Positions 53,154-63,361 of a stretch of 64,000 nt of DNA are shown piece by piece. Made by a program: the position numbers and the translations under genes. The notes beneath the pieces are model-generated. The model was given only the letters and a program-made list of their open reading frames with translations, had not been told where the DNA came from and ran no database searches. This DNA is from Strongyloides papillosus (Eukaryota > Nematoda > Chromadorea > Rhabditida > Strongyloididae), in contig SRSI01000044.1 in NCBI GenBank assembly GCA_005656395.1, forward strand, positions 434,001 to 498,000, given 5' to 3'. Position 1 is the stretch's first letter. The number at the start of each line of letters is the position of its first letter.

Positions 53154-54162
53154 TTTTAGTATGAAGAAAAAAATAAATAAAAACAAATTAAAAAAGTTGA
53201 ATAATATTTTATAGTATATTTTAAGATAAATGTGAAGATAAATCAAAAGCTAAACTGTGTCTATCTCTATAATAATATATATATGTACTACGACATATAT
53301 CTAAATGTCGATTGACAATATCATTGTTGGAGGAGAGGAGATTCTTCTTCTTCATCTCGTGGTATCTCATTAGTCAAACAAAACACATCATCTCGTACTT
53401 TTCTTTTTTGAATATTAAATCATTTGTACGATTGTGGTGGTGGTTGTAGTTCAATTTGCGCACTCCAAATTGAAAATACTATAATATTAAGAAGGAGGAG
53501 GTAAAAATAGTTTTTATTGTCATCATCAGCTTTAATTTCAATTAAAATATACTCACCTTCATCAACGCAAATAATATTAAATAATTGTAGATGATTTATG
53601 TATATAATGTATTGTAATGTAGAAAAAACAGACAAATATATAAATTATTATTTCGAAAAAATGTTTGAAAGAATAAAATTCCATTTAACCGATATTATTT
53701 ATATATTTTTTTAATGATATTTAAAAAAACTTTTGATCTCCTTCTGTCAATTTGAATAATAATAATATTTTATGTGATTGATCAATTTTATATCAACATC
53801 TTTATAGCATTTCGTGAATTAAAGTATATTTTTATTTTTCTCTAACAACAGTTTTCTTTATTTCTTTATTCTGATTAGTTTACTTACATACAAAGATAAA
53901 AATAGAACAAAAAATTTATAAATAAAAGTTTTATTGTTTTAAAAATGCTTTTTTTGTGATGAATTAATTGAAACACCATTGGAAGCTTTCACAAAGAGAG
54001 GTACTCCATTCCAAAATTGTAGTAAGAAACAATGTCATAGGACTCTCTGTCTATCTATTCAGATTTTGATAAAATTTTTTCCTATATAAAAAACAATTTT
54101 ATCAATAGTTTGTCCCTTATCATCGTTGTTCTAAACGGTTTGCGTTACCTATTTTTGATAAC
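53154..54162. other. Divergent promoter region, atlastin and IDH
   Basis: 1 kb between head-to-head genes. A GC-richer, low-complexity block at about 53320-53460 (runs of TTC and GGTGGTGG) holds a 71-codon minus-strand frame without protein-like features and is more likely promoter or leader sequence. Confidence 0.5.
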
Positions 54163-54175
54163 ATTCTATTTTTAG
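54163..54175 (+). other. Probable trans-splice acceptor of IDH gamma
   Basis: A T-rich run ending CTATTTTTAG lies 5 nt before the ATG at 54181 with no upstream exon seen, as expected for spliced-leader addition. Confidence 0.5.
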
Positions 54176-54180
54176 AAATA

Positions 54181-55431
54181 ATGAATTCAATAACTAATAT
54201 TTCAAAAATACTCACTCAACGAAACGTTTTGGGATGCCTCAATAGGGCTACAATAAAATACTCTGCAGTAGCTTTAGAAAGTACTGATCGTGATACCTTC
54301 CGTTCACCAATTCAATCACCATCGAATAATCAATTTGCTAGATATGGAGGAAGACATACAGTAACATCCTTACCAGGAGATGGAATCGGCCCAGAGATGC
54401 TTGAAATTGTCCAAAAAATCTTTGCTTTTGCTAATGTTCCAGTTGATTTTGAAGAGTGTCAACTTGATTCAAAACCAACGAGTCCTGAATCTGATTTGGA
54501 TAATGCAATTATGTCCATTCAAAGGAATGGTGTTGCTATAAAAGGAAACATTGAAACAAAATATGACAATCCAATTTTTAAATCAAGAAATGTTGAATTA
54601 AGAAGACGGTTGGATTTATTTGCTAACGTCTTGCATTGCGTCTCCATTCCAACTATACCAACAAGACATAAAGGTATAAATATTGTTATGATCAGAGAGA
54701 ATACAGAGGGTGAGTATTCAGGACATGAACATGAAACAGTTCATGGTGTTGTTGAATCATTAAAAATTTGTACTAGAGAGAAACTTGAAAGAATCTCACG
54801 TTTTGCTTTTGATTATGCTCTTGCTCATAAGAGAAGTAAGGTTACAGCTGTCCATAAAGCTAACATACAAAAATTGGCTGATGGATTATTTTTGAAGGTT
54901 GTTGGAGAGATTGCTGCAAAGGAATATCCTACAATTACTTTTGATAGTATGATTGTTGATAATGCTTCCATGCAACTTGTCTCAAGACCTCAACAATTTG
55001 ATATTATGTTGATGCCAAATTTGTATGGTAATATTATTTCAAATATTGCTTGTGGACTTGTTGGAGGACCAGGATTAGTCTCTGGTATGAATATCGGTGA
55101 TAAATATGCCGTTTTTGAGACTGTACGTTGATTAAAAGTACTTTTTTATATAATATTTTTATAGGGTACCCGTAATACTGGAAGTGGTATTGCTGGCCAA
55201 GATGTCGCCAATCCAACAGCCTTCATTCGTGCTAGTGTTGATATGCTCCATTACTTAGGATTAACTGATTATGCAAATCTTATTAGTGATGCATTATTCG
55301 ATGCCATTGTAACAAAACGCCTTCATACCAAGGACGTTGGTGGAACAGCTAAGACAAGTGATGTTGTTAATGCTGTTATGCGCAATATTGAATCATTCAG
55401 CAAAAGTGAAAATTATGACATTAGACATTAG
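54181..55431 (+). CDS. idhg-1: NAD-dependent isocitrate dehydrogenase, gamma-type subunit
   Basis: Exons 54181-55122 and 55165-55431, with a 42-nt phase-0 intron; the product is 402 aa. It is a regulatory subunit of mitochondrial IDH3, which oxidises isocitrate to 2-oxoglutarate in the citrate cycle. The first 40 residues are basic and hydroxylated, as in a mitochondrial presequence. Family blocks are [63 protein letters not shown] and, across the splice, AVFET then [20 protein letters not shown] and SRPQQFD point to the gamma or beta type rather than the catalytic alpha subunit; the HEHE and GVVESLK run favours gamma. Which of two nematode gamma genes it matches is open. An AATAAA signal lies about 113 nt past the stop. 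Confidence 0.93.
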
Positions 55432-56140
55432 ATTACTTTCGATAAGGAATTTTCTTTTTTTACTTTTATAAACAAGAAATATGTATGAAAAATTAGTATA
55501 TCCCCAAAAAAATTCTTTCGTTTATATGTTTCTATATCGTTTTAATAAAATAATTACTATTCTATCCTTTTAAGTATAATTACATATAATAAGAGATGGT
55601 GATAAACATTCTTATCACTCAAAAATGCCTAATTAAAAAGAATCCATCATTTACATTCACATAGGAAATTATAAATTATCTTTCCATTTCTTTTATTATG
55701 CTTTTTTTACATTATCATATTAAAAAAGAAAAAAAATTTATCTCATTAGATATAATTAATTAATATATCTTTTGCCATGCATAATTTTTATAAGGAGTGT
55801 CTTGTGTTATGATTATATCTTAAACACTTAGAAAATAATATATACACGGTAAAAAATAATTTATCTACTTTGTATAATTATCTACAAAATAATTAAGTTT
55901 AATATATTTCTTATTTAGAATAATATTTTAAGATCTAATTATGAAAAAAAGGTTATTAAAAAAGAATTTAAATATAATTTCATGCGTTTATTGGCTATTT
56001 ATAAAAGTATATCCCATTTGGGTGTTGCTAATGGAAGTGTTTTCTGGTATATTTACTTTTGAAAGTTAAAATATCTTTCATTTATGGCATTTTTATTAAA
56101 ATATATGCACTTTGTTTAAAATAATAGAAAATTATTAAAT
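55432..56140. other. Intergenic, 3' UTR of IDH and promoter
   Basis: 0.7 kb of AT-rich DNA with the AATAAA at 55544-55549. Nothing else is seen. Confidence 0.6.
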
Positions 56141-56154
56141 CTTTTGTATTTTAG
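56141..56154 (+). other. Splice acceptor immediately before a start codon
   Basis: A T-rich run ending TTGTATTTTAG directly abuts the ATG at 56155. It is a likely spliced-leader acceptor and supports the reality of the small gene that follows. Confidence 0.55.
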
Positions 56155-56457
56155 ATGATTCTCAGACTTTGTCTTATATTCTTTATTTTTACCACTCAGT
56201 GTAATGGTATACAACTTTTTCCGAAATATTTCTCTAAGGATTATTATGTGGAGCCTGCAGTATATGAGGTTAATGGCATTAGTGATGAACCGGGATTTTT
56301 TGATTTTGACAATTTTTATAACAAGTTTGTTTATGATCTCATTCCTGATTCCCAATCTTCAAGTGATGATAAAGTAGAAAAATATGTAAACACTAAAGAT
56401 TATTTGATTAATCCTGAGTCAAATCAATCTTTTCTCAAAAAAACAAAAACAAAATAG
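56155..56457 (+). CDS. Small secreted protein, unknown
   Basis: A single exon of 100 codons. Residues 1-18 are a good signal peptide (MILRLCLIFFIF then TTQCNG), and the mature chain of about 82 residues is acidic and aromatic, rich in Asp, Phe and Tyr, without Cys and without paired basic cleavage sites of the neuropeptide type. It is not a recognised family. The start codon directly follows a T-rich acceptor, and GC is above the flanks. It may be a nematode-restricted secreted factor. Confidence 0.6.
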   Translation: MILRLCLIFFIFTTQCNGIQLFPKYFSKDYYVEPAVYEVNGISDEPGFFDFDNFYNKFVYDLIPDSQSSSDDKVEKYVNTKDYLINPESNQSFLKKTKTK

Positions 56458-57544
56458 GTTACAAGACTCAACCAATGGATATCAAAATAACTTTTTATTT
56501 TTATATTATTTATGGTAAGATAAATGTTAAATCCTCTCCCAAAAAAACAATGAATCCATTTTAATATCTCAATATTCAAGAATAACAATTTTTTTACTAC
56601 ATTATTTTATTTAAATATCACAAGGAAATAAATTAATATAGACAACACCTCCATGGTCTTCTTAAAATTATGAGATCAAAAAAAAGGTATTAAAAATATG
56701 AAATAATATTTTAATAATTGTTTAAATTCTTATAAAATAAATTTATATCTACAATAATTTTTATTTATAATATACCAATTGATATTATATCAATTTACTT
56801 TATCAGCATTCTTTACATAAATTTTTACGATTGAATAAAATCAAATAAACTTCAAAGTAATGTAAAAGTTTTATTGATATGAAATGATTACTATAAATAT
56901 TACAATCTCGCTTATATTTTCAAGATCAATAGAAATATTTTATTTTGAAAGAATTATATATACTTAAATAATAAAAAAATCTTTCTATCATAGTTGTGTA
57001 ATTGTGAATAAGAGCTTTTAATTTTTTACACTAACCAGACGTATTAATATTACAATGTTATAACTTAAAATGTATAATTAGAAAAAATTATATATTTAAA
57101 GTTTCATTAAAATGTTGGTAACAAAAATTATTTATTTTTTCCATCGAATCTTTCTAAAGTATTAATGAGTAATATTTATTTGACATTTCAAAAATTATTT
57201 GCAAAACATGTATTTCATAATATTTATTCTATTAGTACTTCAACTTTTCATCCACTCTTGCATCACATATTATTATTTAAAATTATTCTAAATTTGAATG
57301 ATAAAGATAATTGCAAACAAATATATTTGATATTATTAAGCTGTATCCCTATCATCTTATGTTTACATCTCATTAGTAGTTTTTGGAATATATTTTGTAT
57401 AAATTATTAATTTTAAATATCTATTTAGGATAGTCATAAAGTTATCACGTGAAATATAAAAAAACGTAAAAAATTTTTAAACTCTAAATTAATTAATTTT
57501 TTAGAGTCATCTGTTAAAATTAAAAAAAAAAGTTTAATTAAAAG
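56458..57544. other. Intergenic, nothing supported
   Basis: 1.1 kb of AT-rich DNA. An 81-codon hydrophobic frame at 57165-57410 has the base composition of the flanks and I do not accept it as a gene. Confidence 0.55.
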
Positions 57545-57946
57545 ATGGATTTTTTGAAGAATGCACTAATGGACACAGGGAGTAAGATTGCTAAAAAGGA
57601 AGCTGTTAATATCCTTCAAAACATGAAAGAGCATTTTGAAAAAAAAGATTGGAAAAGTTTATTACAAGATCTTTATCAGTGTTGGGAGATAAAAGATGTT
57701 ATCCTTGGCTTGGCAGGAATTGAATCACATCTCAAGAAAGAGGAACCAAAAGATGTCGTCAAAAAAGTATCATCAAATATGGATCCAATAAATTTGGGAA
57801 AAACATTATTAAATTCATTTAATCTTCTTAAAAGTGCAACATCCGAAAAAGAAGAAGAAAAGAAGGGAAATTTGTTAGATAAATTTACTCTATCTGAACT
57901 TGGAGAACAACTGAAGAATATAAATGGAATTTTAAATAAAAAATAA
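57545..57946 (+). CDS. Small helical intracellular protein, unknown
   Basis: A single exon of 133 codons. There is no signal peptide or membrane span. The sequence is rich in Lys, Glu, Leu and Asn and looks mostly alpha-helical, with amphipathic stretches at residues 5-30 and 95-130 and a central segment around a WKSLL and CWEI pair. The Lys and Glu content and higher GC support it being coding. No family is recognised. A T-rich acceptor ending in TTTTTTAG lies about 40 nt before the start. It may be a lineage-specific gene. Confidence 0.65.
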   Translation: MDFLKNALMDTGSKIAKKEAVNILQNMKEHFEKKDWKSLLQDLYQCWEIKDVILGLAGIESHLKKEEPKDVVKKVSSNMDPINLGKTLLNSFNLLKSATSEKEEEKKGNLLDKFTLSELGEQLKNINGILNKK

Positions 57947-58278
57947 AAATGTTCTTTCGCATTCACTAAAATGTGCCTTTACTTTTTTATTTTTCATTTA
58001 ATTACTTTTAATTAAAGATAAAAATTTTATTCATCAAATAATTGTAAACAGTTTTTCTAAACCAAATGACTTTTTGAAATAGAAATTGAAAAAAATTGAA
58101 TTAATAAGATTATATTAATGGAATAACAGTATACCAAATAAAAGATAAAATATTTTGATTCCAATAATATAGTAAATTATCCCATGTTTTAACTAATTTA
58201 TAACAGTAACAGAGGAAACAAATTTCATGAGATCTCCATGTTTCAGCATTTAATTAATTATTAAAATTGGGAAAATAA
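57947..58278. other. Intergenic between convergent small genes
   Basis: About 330 nt of AT-rich sequence carrying the 3' ends of two convergent genes. Nothing else is seen. Confidence 0.6.
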
Positions 58279-58650
58279 TTACATTTGTGGAACAATACTA
58301 CAAATAGCAACTTTTTTATTTGTAGTAGGTATAGGATGCTTATTGTAAATTAAACTCAAATAAGGATGATTTACTTTCTTATTTTGTTTTTGATTTAAAA
58401 GGGTATTTCTAGAAAATTCATAAACAGGCATTTTATTTGGTTTTTTGGTACCATTGTAAAAATATTTTGGACCAAATACATTTCTAAATGGTAGCAAATT
58501 TATCGATTGCATTTCTTGTTGCTTTTGAAGGAGGAAAGTATCTTGATTTCTTGGTTCACTTACCTTGTCCTCCTCCATGGATGTCTGAGACATCTTGAAT
58601 TGTTCAGAAGTTGATAGGAACAATAAGAAAATAAGTAAGATTAATTTCAT
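58279..58650 (-). CDS. Small secreted protein, unknown
   Basis: A single exon of 123 codons. Residues 1-17 are a strong signal peptide (MKLILLIFLLFLSTSEQ). The mature chain is basic and rich in Asn, Lys, Pro and Gln, with one Asn-Gly-Thr glycosylation site and a single Cys near the end. Several Lys-Lys pairs occur, so processing to peptides is possible, but there is no repeated peptide or amidation Gly next to them that would mark a neuropeptide precursor. No family is recognised. It converges on the 57545-57946 gene. Confidence 0.62.
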   Translation of the reverse strand: MKLILLIFLLFLSTSEQFKMSQTSMEEDKVSEPRNQDTFLLQKQQEMQSINLLPFRNVFGPKYFYNGTKKPNKMPVYEFSRNTLLNQKQNKKVNHPYLSLIYNKHPIPTTNKKVAICSIVPQM

Positions 58651-59641
58651 TTTTTAATCCCTAAAAATGATCCTTCGATTAGATATATACTCAAGAAATA
58701 AAAAATTATTTCGAAGAGGAAGATTATTATTAGTATTTGAAAAGTTATTTATTTATATTTCCTCCTCATGTCGCATTCCAAGATAACCTAAACTTTTTTG
58801 TTTAGTTAATTATATAATAACCAAAATTACTATATTTTTAAAGACTAAAGATAAATTTTTGCCACACTACTTAAAATACTACTTGTGCAATCGCATTTAT
58901 TAAGGAATCATTTTATTACGATTAACCAATAACTTTTTTCTCTTCATTACAATTTTGTGTGAAAAAATATGAGCAATTTCTTAATAAACATATAATATTT
59001 AGTCTTGTTCTTGAAACATTGTTAAAAAGTATTCCCAAACTTTTATAATTGTAACTTCTTTATTCAAGGTATGTAAAAATATATGTCTGTGGAAAGGTTT
59101 GAAATTTACAAACTTTCTCATTGATATATATGGGAAAGGGGGACGTAAATAGCGATAAAGAGTTCTTTGAGAATGAATAGAATACATATTTATAATTTTT
59201 TAACTACATTATTATTTTTGTAATTTACCAATATATTCCGCTTGCGTCATTCAAAAATTAATGTAGAATATTTAAGAGTGTTAAAGATACTAAAGAAAAA
59301 TTTGATAAAATAAATAAAATTAAGCTTAAAAATTTTTTGGATGAACAAAAAAGTTTTTAATATATCAGATATCATTTCTACACTTTTATAACCTTTTTTT
59401 AATTGAAAAAATAACTTTTTCCTGTAATTTACAACAACTTTTCATTTTTGATATATGAACATAATTTAAAAGTAGAAAGAAAAATTATACTTTTAGATAA
59501 ACAAAAAGTTATATATGTTGGTGAAATAATTAATAATAAATAAAGTGGACACCTTAGATTGTGAACTATTTTATAAAAGTAAGAGTAGCCACAATCTTAT
59601 TTTATACATATACATATATTCTAAATATTTTCCTAAAAAAG
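58651..59641. other. Intergenic, one doubtful small frame
   Basis: About 1 kb upstream of the channel gene. It contains the 62-codon minus-strand frame listed separately and otherwise AT-rich sequence. A run ending CCTAAAAAAG directly before the channel start may be its acceptor. Confidence 0.55.
58999..59187 (-). CDS. Doubtful 62-aa basic protein
   Basis: An ATG-initiated minus-strand frame of 62 codons. It is rich in Arg, His, Phe and Pro (RYLRPPFPYISMRKFVNFKP in the middle), and GC is above the flanks, which suggests coding, but there is no signal peptide, domain or splice context to confirm it. It could be a small lineage-specific gene, an exon, or chance. Confidence 0.3.
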   Translation of the reverse strand: MYSIHSQRTLYRYLRPPFPYISMRKFVNFKPFHRHIFLHTLNKEVTIIKVWEYFLTMFQEQD

Positions 59642-61543
59642 ATGCCAGAAATTGAATATCTAGAGAGTACTTCTTGTGATGATAAAAAAGAAAATGTAAA
59701 CAGGAGGGTTGAAAATGAAAAACTACAAAAGAGTAAAGATGAAATATGTCGTTGCTTTGTAGAATCAGATAGATATACACCATGGGTGTTTGAAGTACAT
59801 GGCCTTAGCCAGGTTTGTTTTTTATTAAATTATTTGTCAGCATAATTATTGAAAAGTTTATTTTCAGGCTCTTCTTAGTAAAACACTAAGAAGAAGAGTA
59901 ATTTTTTGGTTAATTTTGCTTGCATGTGCATCTCTTTGCATTACTATGACGACACTTGTTGTTTCAGAATATCTGAATATGCAAACAGCAACATCAACAA
60001 CAATTAAAGTTGTTCCATCACTTCAAATACCAGCAGTTACCATATGCCCAAAGGTTGCTGATGCACTAGATTTCAAGGGAATTTATAATGATATGAAAAA
60101 AAGCTTTACAAATATGACTATAATTGAGAGTAAAAGATTATTACAATACTTTTTGGCAGGGCATGGTTTTGAGAATATGGATGATGTAGGGGGTTTTAAC
60201 CGTAGTTATCTTGATTATCTTGATAAACAATATACCTATTGGTCGCGTAACTATACAACAGAATCTTTTTTTAATTATATCCAAGATACATATGCTATAA
60301 AGTGTAATGAATTTTTTACAAGTTGTCAATTTGATGGTAGTGAAATGGATTGTTGTAATGATTTATTTAGACCAATGGCGGTTATGAGGAGAGGATTGTG
60401 TTTTCAGTCGAGGGAAGGATTGAAACAAAAAGAAGTTGATGATTTAGGGAAACTATCAATAAGACTTAAAGCACTTCCATCAGCAAGTAGTTTCGAGAAT
60501 CAATACCAAAAGCAAGTAATTGTTTTTGTAACTGATAATTTTAATTATGTTACAACAGGACAAAGATATTACCTTAGCCCAAATGTTTATAATAGAATTT
60601 ATCTTTCTGCAAGAAAAATTGAATTATTGGAACATAAAAATGATTGCTCAAGTAAGGTAAGTATATAGTTTTATAAAAAAGTATATTTTCTTGTTTTTTC
60701 CTCTGTTATCTTATTTTTCAAATGCCTATTTTGTCCTCTAAACTTCTAATTATTGTTTATAATGACATATAATATTAAATTTATGGACTTTGAATCTACT
60801 TAATCTTGGTTAAATACGTCTAACGTACGAATGAATTTTTTTATTATTATATTCTACTGTGTATAAAATTCCTCTGTAATATAGAGAAGTTGTTGTATTT
60901 AATTTCGTGTTTTAACTTCATCAACAAATCATAAAAAAATTATTTTTACCATAAAATGTTGTTTTCAAGATTGAGGGAGCTGATGCAGCATGTATAGTAA
61001 GAAATTGGCTTCATGAAAATGTTATAGCCTTAAAGAATTGTACATTGACATATTTAAAAGACATTCCTGGAGTAGATGATTATCCTATTTGTAATGTTTC
61101 AACAATTGCCAATTTTTATTTCCTGACAATACAATATACTAGATCGGGGGGTATGGGTTCATCAATGTGCCTACCAGGTTGTCATAGATGGGAATATTTC
61201 TTAACATTACAACAAGGGAACGCTTTAACAAGTTTTAGTGGATTTAATTTCTCTCTTGATGTAACTTATTTCTCACTACAAGTAAGTTTTTTTTTTGTTT
61301 TACATTAAAATTTTTTAAATTTAGTATCAAAAGATAACAGAAGTTTCTACAACAACAATACCTGGATTTATGTCACAAATTGGAGGACAATTTGGTTTTT
61401 GTCTAGGTTTTTCTATTATAACAATAATACAAATTTTTATATATCTTCAAGAACATATATTTATGTTTTTTTTTGGATTGGCCTTGACACAAAAAATGAA
61501 AAGTATTTTTAAAAAAATTTTTATTTATAAAAGGACAAATTAA
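59642..61543 (+). CDS. DEG/ENaC sodium channel subunit
   Basis: Exons 59642-59812, 59868-60656, 60970-61281 and 61325-61543, with introns of 55, 313 and 43 nt, all phase 0; the product is 496 aa. It is an amiloride-sensitive-channel-type subunit: two spans flanking a large extracellular domain. The N-terminal His53-Gly54 gating motif is in EVHGLSQ. TM1 is about 68-88, after a basic RRR. Just outside it the family's PAVTICP is present. The ectodomain has many Cys and several N-glycosylation sites. TM2 begins after GGQFG and contains the selectivity-filter G-x-S as Gly452-Phe453-Ser454. The C-terminal tail is short and basic. Such subunits act in mechanosensation, acid sensing or peptide gating, and the sequence does not decide which. 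The frame is open for 27 codons before the chosen ATG but has no earlier ATG. Confidence 0.94.
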
Positions 61544-61758
61544 AATTAATAAATAAATTTTTTTTAAACAATATTTTTACAAATATTATTTGTCGAATTA
61601 AGTGTAAATGTAATAAAAGCATGTATATATTTATTCAATTACCAGAAAATATTTGGGTTGTAAGATCAATGAATGCTTAGAAGATATTTCCAGCTAATAC
61701 TTTGAGTAGAGTTATATACATTTTAAAGATAATCAATTAGTAGAAAAGTTATTTCTAT
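61544..61758. other. 3' flank of the channel gene
   Basis: About 215 nt of AT-rich sequence up to the transposon boundary. Probably the 3' UTR. Confidence 0.5.
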
Positions 61759-61760
61759 TA

Positions 61761-63359
61761 CACAGAAAAAAAAAAGGACAAATTTTGACAAATCTATCTA
61801 TAATGCAAAAAAATGTCCCACCATTTTAAAAAATTGAATATTATTCAAATTTTAAAATTATCAAGCAACAGCAAAAATTTTTAAACAACACAAAATATTG
61901 GGTTGTCGCATACATTTTGTCGTTTTTTTACAAAGATACATATGTTTAACTTTTTAAATTAATGTGACTTTTTTAAATTTTGATATTTTTTATGACATTA
62001 TGCTCATTTAGATCTTAACTTGTTTTTTTATTTTATAAAATATGATATTAAAAGTTAATTTCGTGTAAAATTATTGATGTTTTAATAAAAATCATTATTT
62101 TAAACAATCTATTAACGACAAAAAGTTTAAAAATTTCGCAACAATAATAAAGAAAAGCAGTAATTATTTACTCACACAAAGTATTATTATTTAAAAATAT
62201 TAATTTAGTATTCGTTCTTATTTTAAATTAAAATATGTAAAAGTTATTTTTTTTACTATAAATAAAAATCTATATTATTTTATAACTTTTCATAATTTTG
62301 ATTTTTAAAGATGATCTTTAAAAGACATGGAAAATGGAATTTGACAGTCAACTACATTAAATATGCTACATATTTGTAAAATTTGCTACATCCTATGACA
62401 TTTTGCGCCATCTTTTTTTACCAATTTGCACCATCTTAATACATTTTTGCGACATGTATCTTTCATACCAAATAAATTATCTTTCAACATAATTTAGGTA
62501 TGTTAAAGAGTAAAATAATATTATTAAAATAAAGTGGAATTGAATTGGAAAAAGTGACTTTCGCTTGTCCATTGGGTAACAAAAATGATTTTTTTAAGAA
62601 ACATACATAATATGGCCAAGCGAAAAAGGATTCTTTTTTATCTTTTACTAACTTTTTTTTGATTATTTCATTGGATTCAGTTTACACACGGCAACGCACT
62701 TTACAGCGACTCCTACCCTAATTAAATTAAAAAAGAGACGATGGAAATCAACTTACCCGTGGTCACCTATGATCAAGCGAAATGACATTAAAAAAATGAA
62801 AAAAACATGAGTAACCATAGACAAGCGAATGTCTACCGTCTGAAAAAAGATGGCGCAAATTGGTCAAAAAGATATAGCAAAAATGGCGCAAATTGATATA
62901 AAAAGATGGCGCAAAATGTCATAAGATGTAGCATATTTGATGTAGATAACTCTTAAATTCTGGGGTTCAAAAGACATTATGAAAACAATTTAGAGCATCA
63001 AATGTGAAAATTTTATAAATTACAATTTATAATAATTCAAACGATTGAAAAATATTTAAAAAATGTACTGTAATATGTTAAAAATGGTTTTTTTTATAAA
63101 AGTGTTTGTAATTTTACATAGAATTAAATTCTAACCTTGTATTTTAAAATTTATTGTAGAAAACAACTTATGTTCTAAAATAAAAATAGTATACTAAAAA
63201 AAGAGAAACTTATTTTAATAATTCACTAATTATTGTTTTAATTTTTCATGTACAAAATAATTATGATAAAATTAGTCGCAAATAAAGAAAATTTGAATTT
63301 TATTTGGTGGGACAAATTTATTACATTTTTTGCAAACCTGTGTCCTTTTTTTTTGTGTG
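61761..63359. mobile_element. Non-autonomous TA-target DNA transposon (mariner-like MITE)
   Basis: The two ends are inverted repeats: the left starts CACAGAAAAA and runs through GGACA, and the right, reverse-complemented, starts CACACAAAAA and runs through GGACA. Both are bordered by a TA dinucleotide (61759-61760 and 63360-63361), as expected of the Tc1/mariner superfamily. A second matching block ends in TGTCCCACC at 61805-61822 on the left, and its complement is at 63306-63333 on the right. No frame of transposase size exists in the 1.6 kb. The inside has further nested inverted repeats at about 62351-62580 and 62811-62950. I infer a deletion derivative or a MITE mobilised in trans. Confidence 0.72.
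62351..62950. repeat. Nested inverted repeats with two short repeated motifs
   Basis: The left arm (about 62351-62459) and right arm (about 62839-62950) share TATGCTACAT, ATGACATTTTGCGCCATC and CAATTTGC blocks in opposite orientation. GGCGCAAA occurs three times in the right arm (62850-62910), with complements TTTGCGCC, TTTGCACC and TTTGCGAC in the left arm. A second motif, TTCGCTTG with a CCAT-GGT-AC neighbour, occurs at 62560-62580 and, in reverse, at 62616-62624, 62762-62781 and 62811-62830. All lie inside the transposon. Confidence 0.7.
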
Positions 63360-63361
63360 TA

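Noticed and set aside
53420..53635. 71-codon minus-strand frame upstream of atlastin
   Set aside because: Low-complexity promoter-like DNA; the protein has no features and is not joined to the atlastin gene by any good splice.
57165..57410. 81-codon plus-strand hydrophobic frame
   Set aside because: Composition is that of noncoding DNA here; no acceptor or family support.
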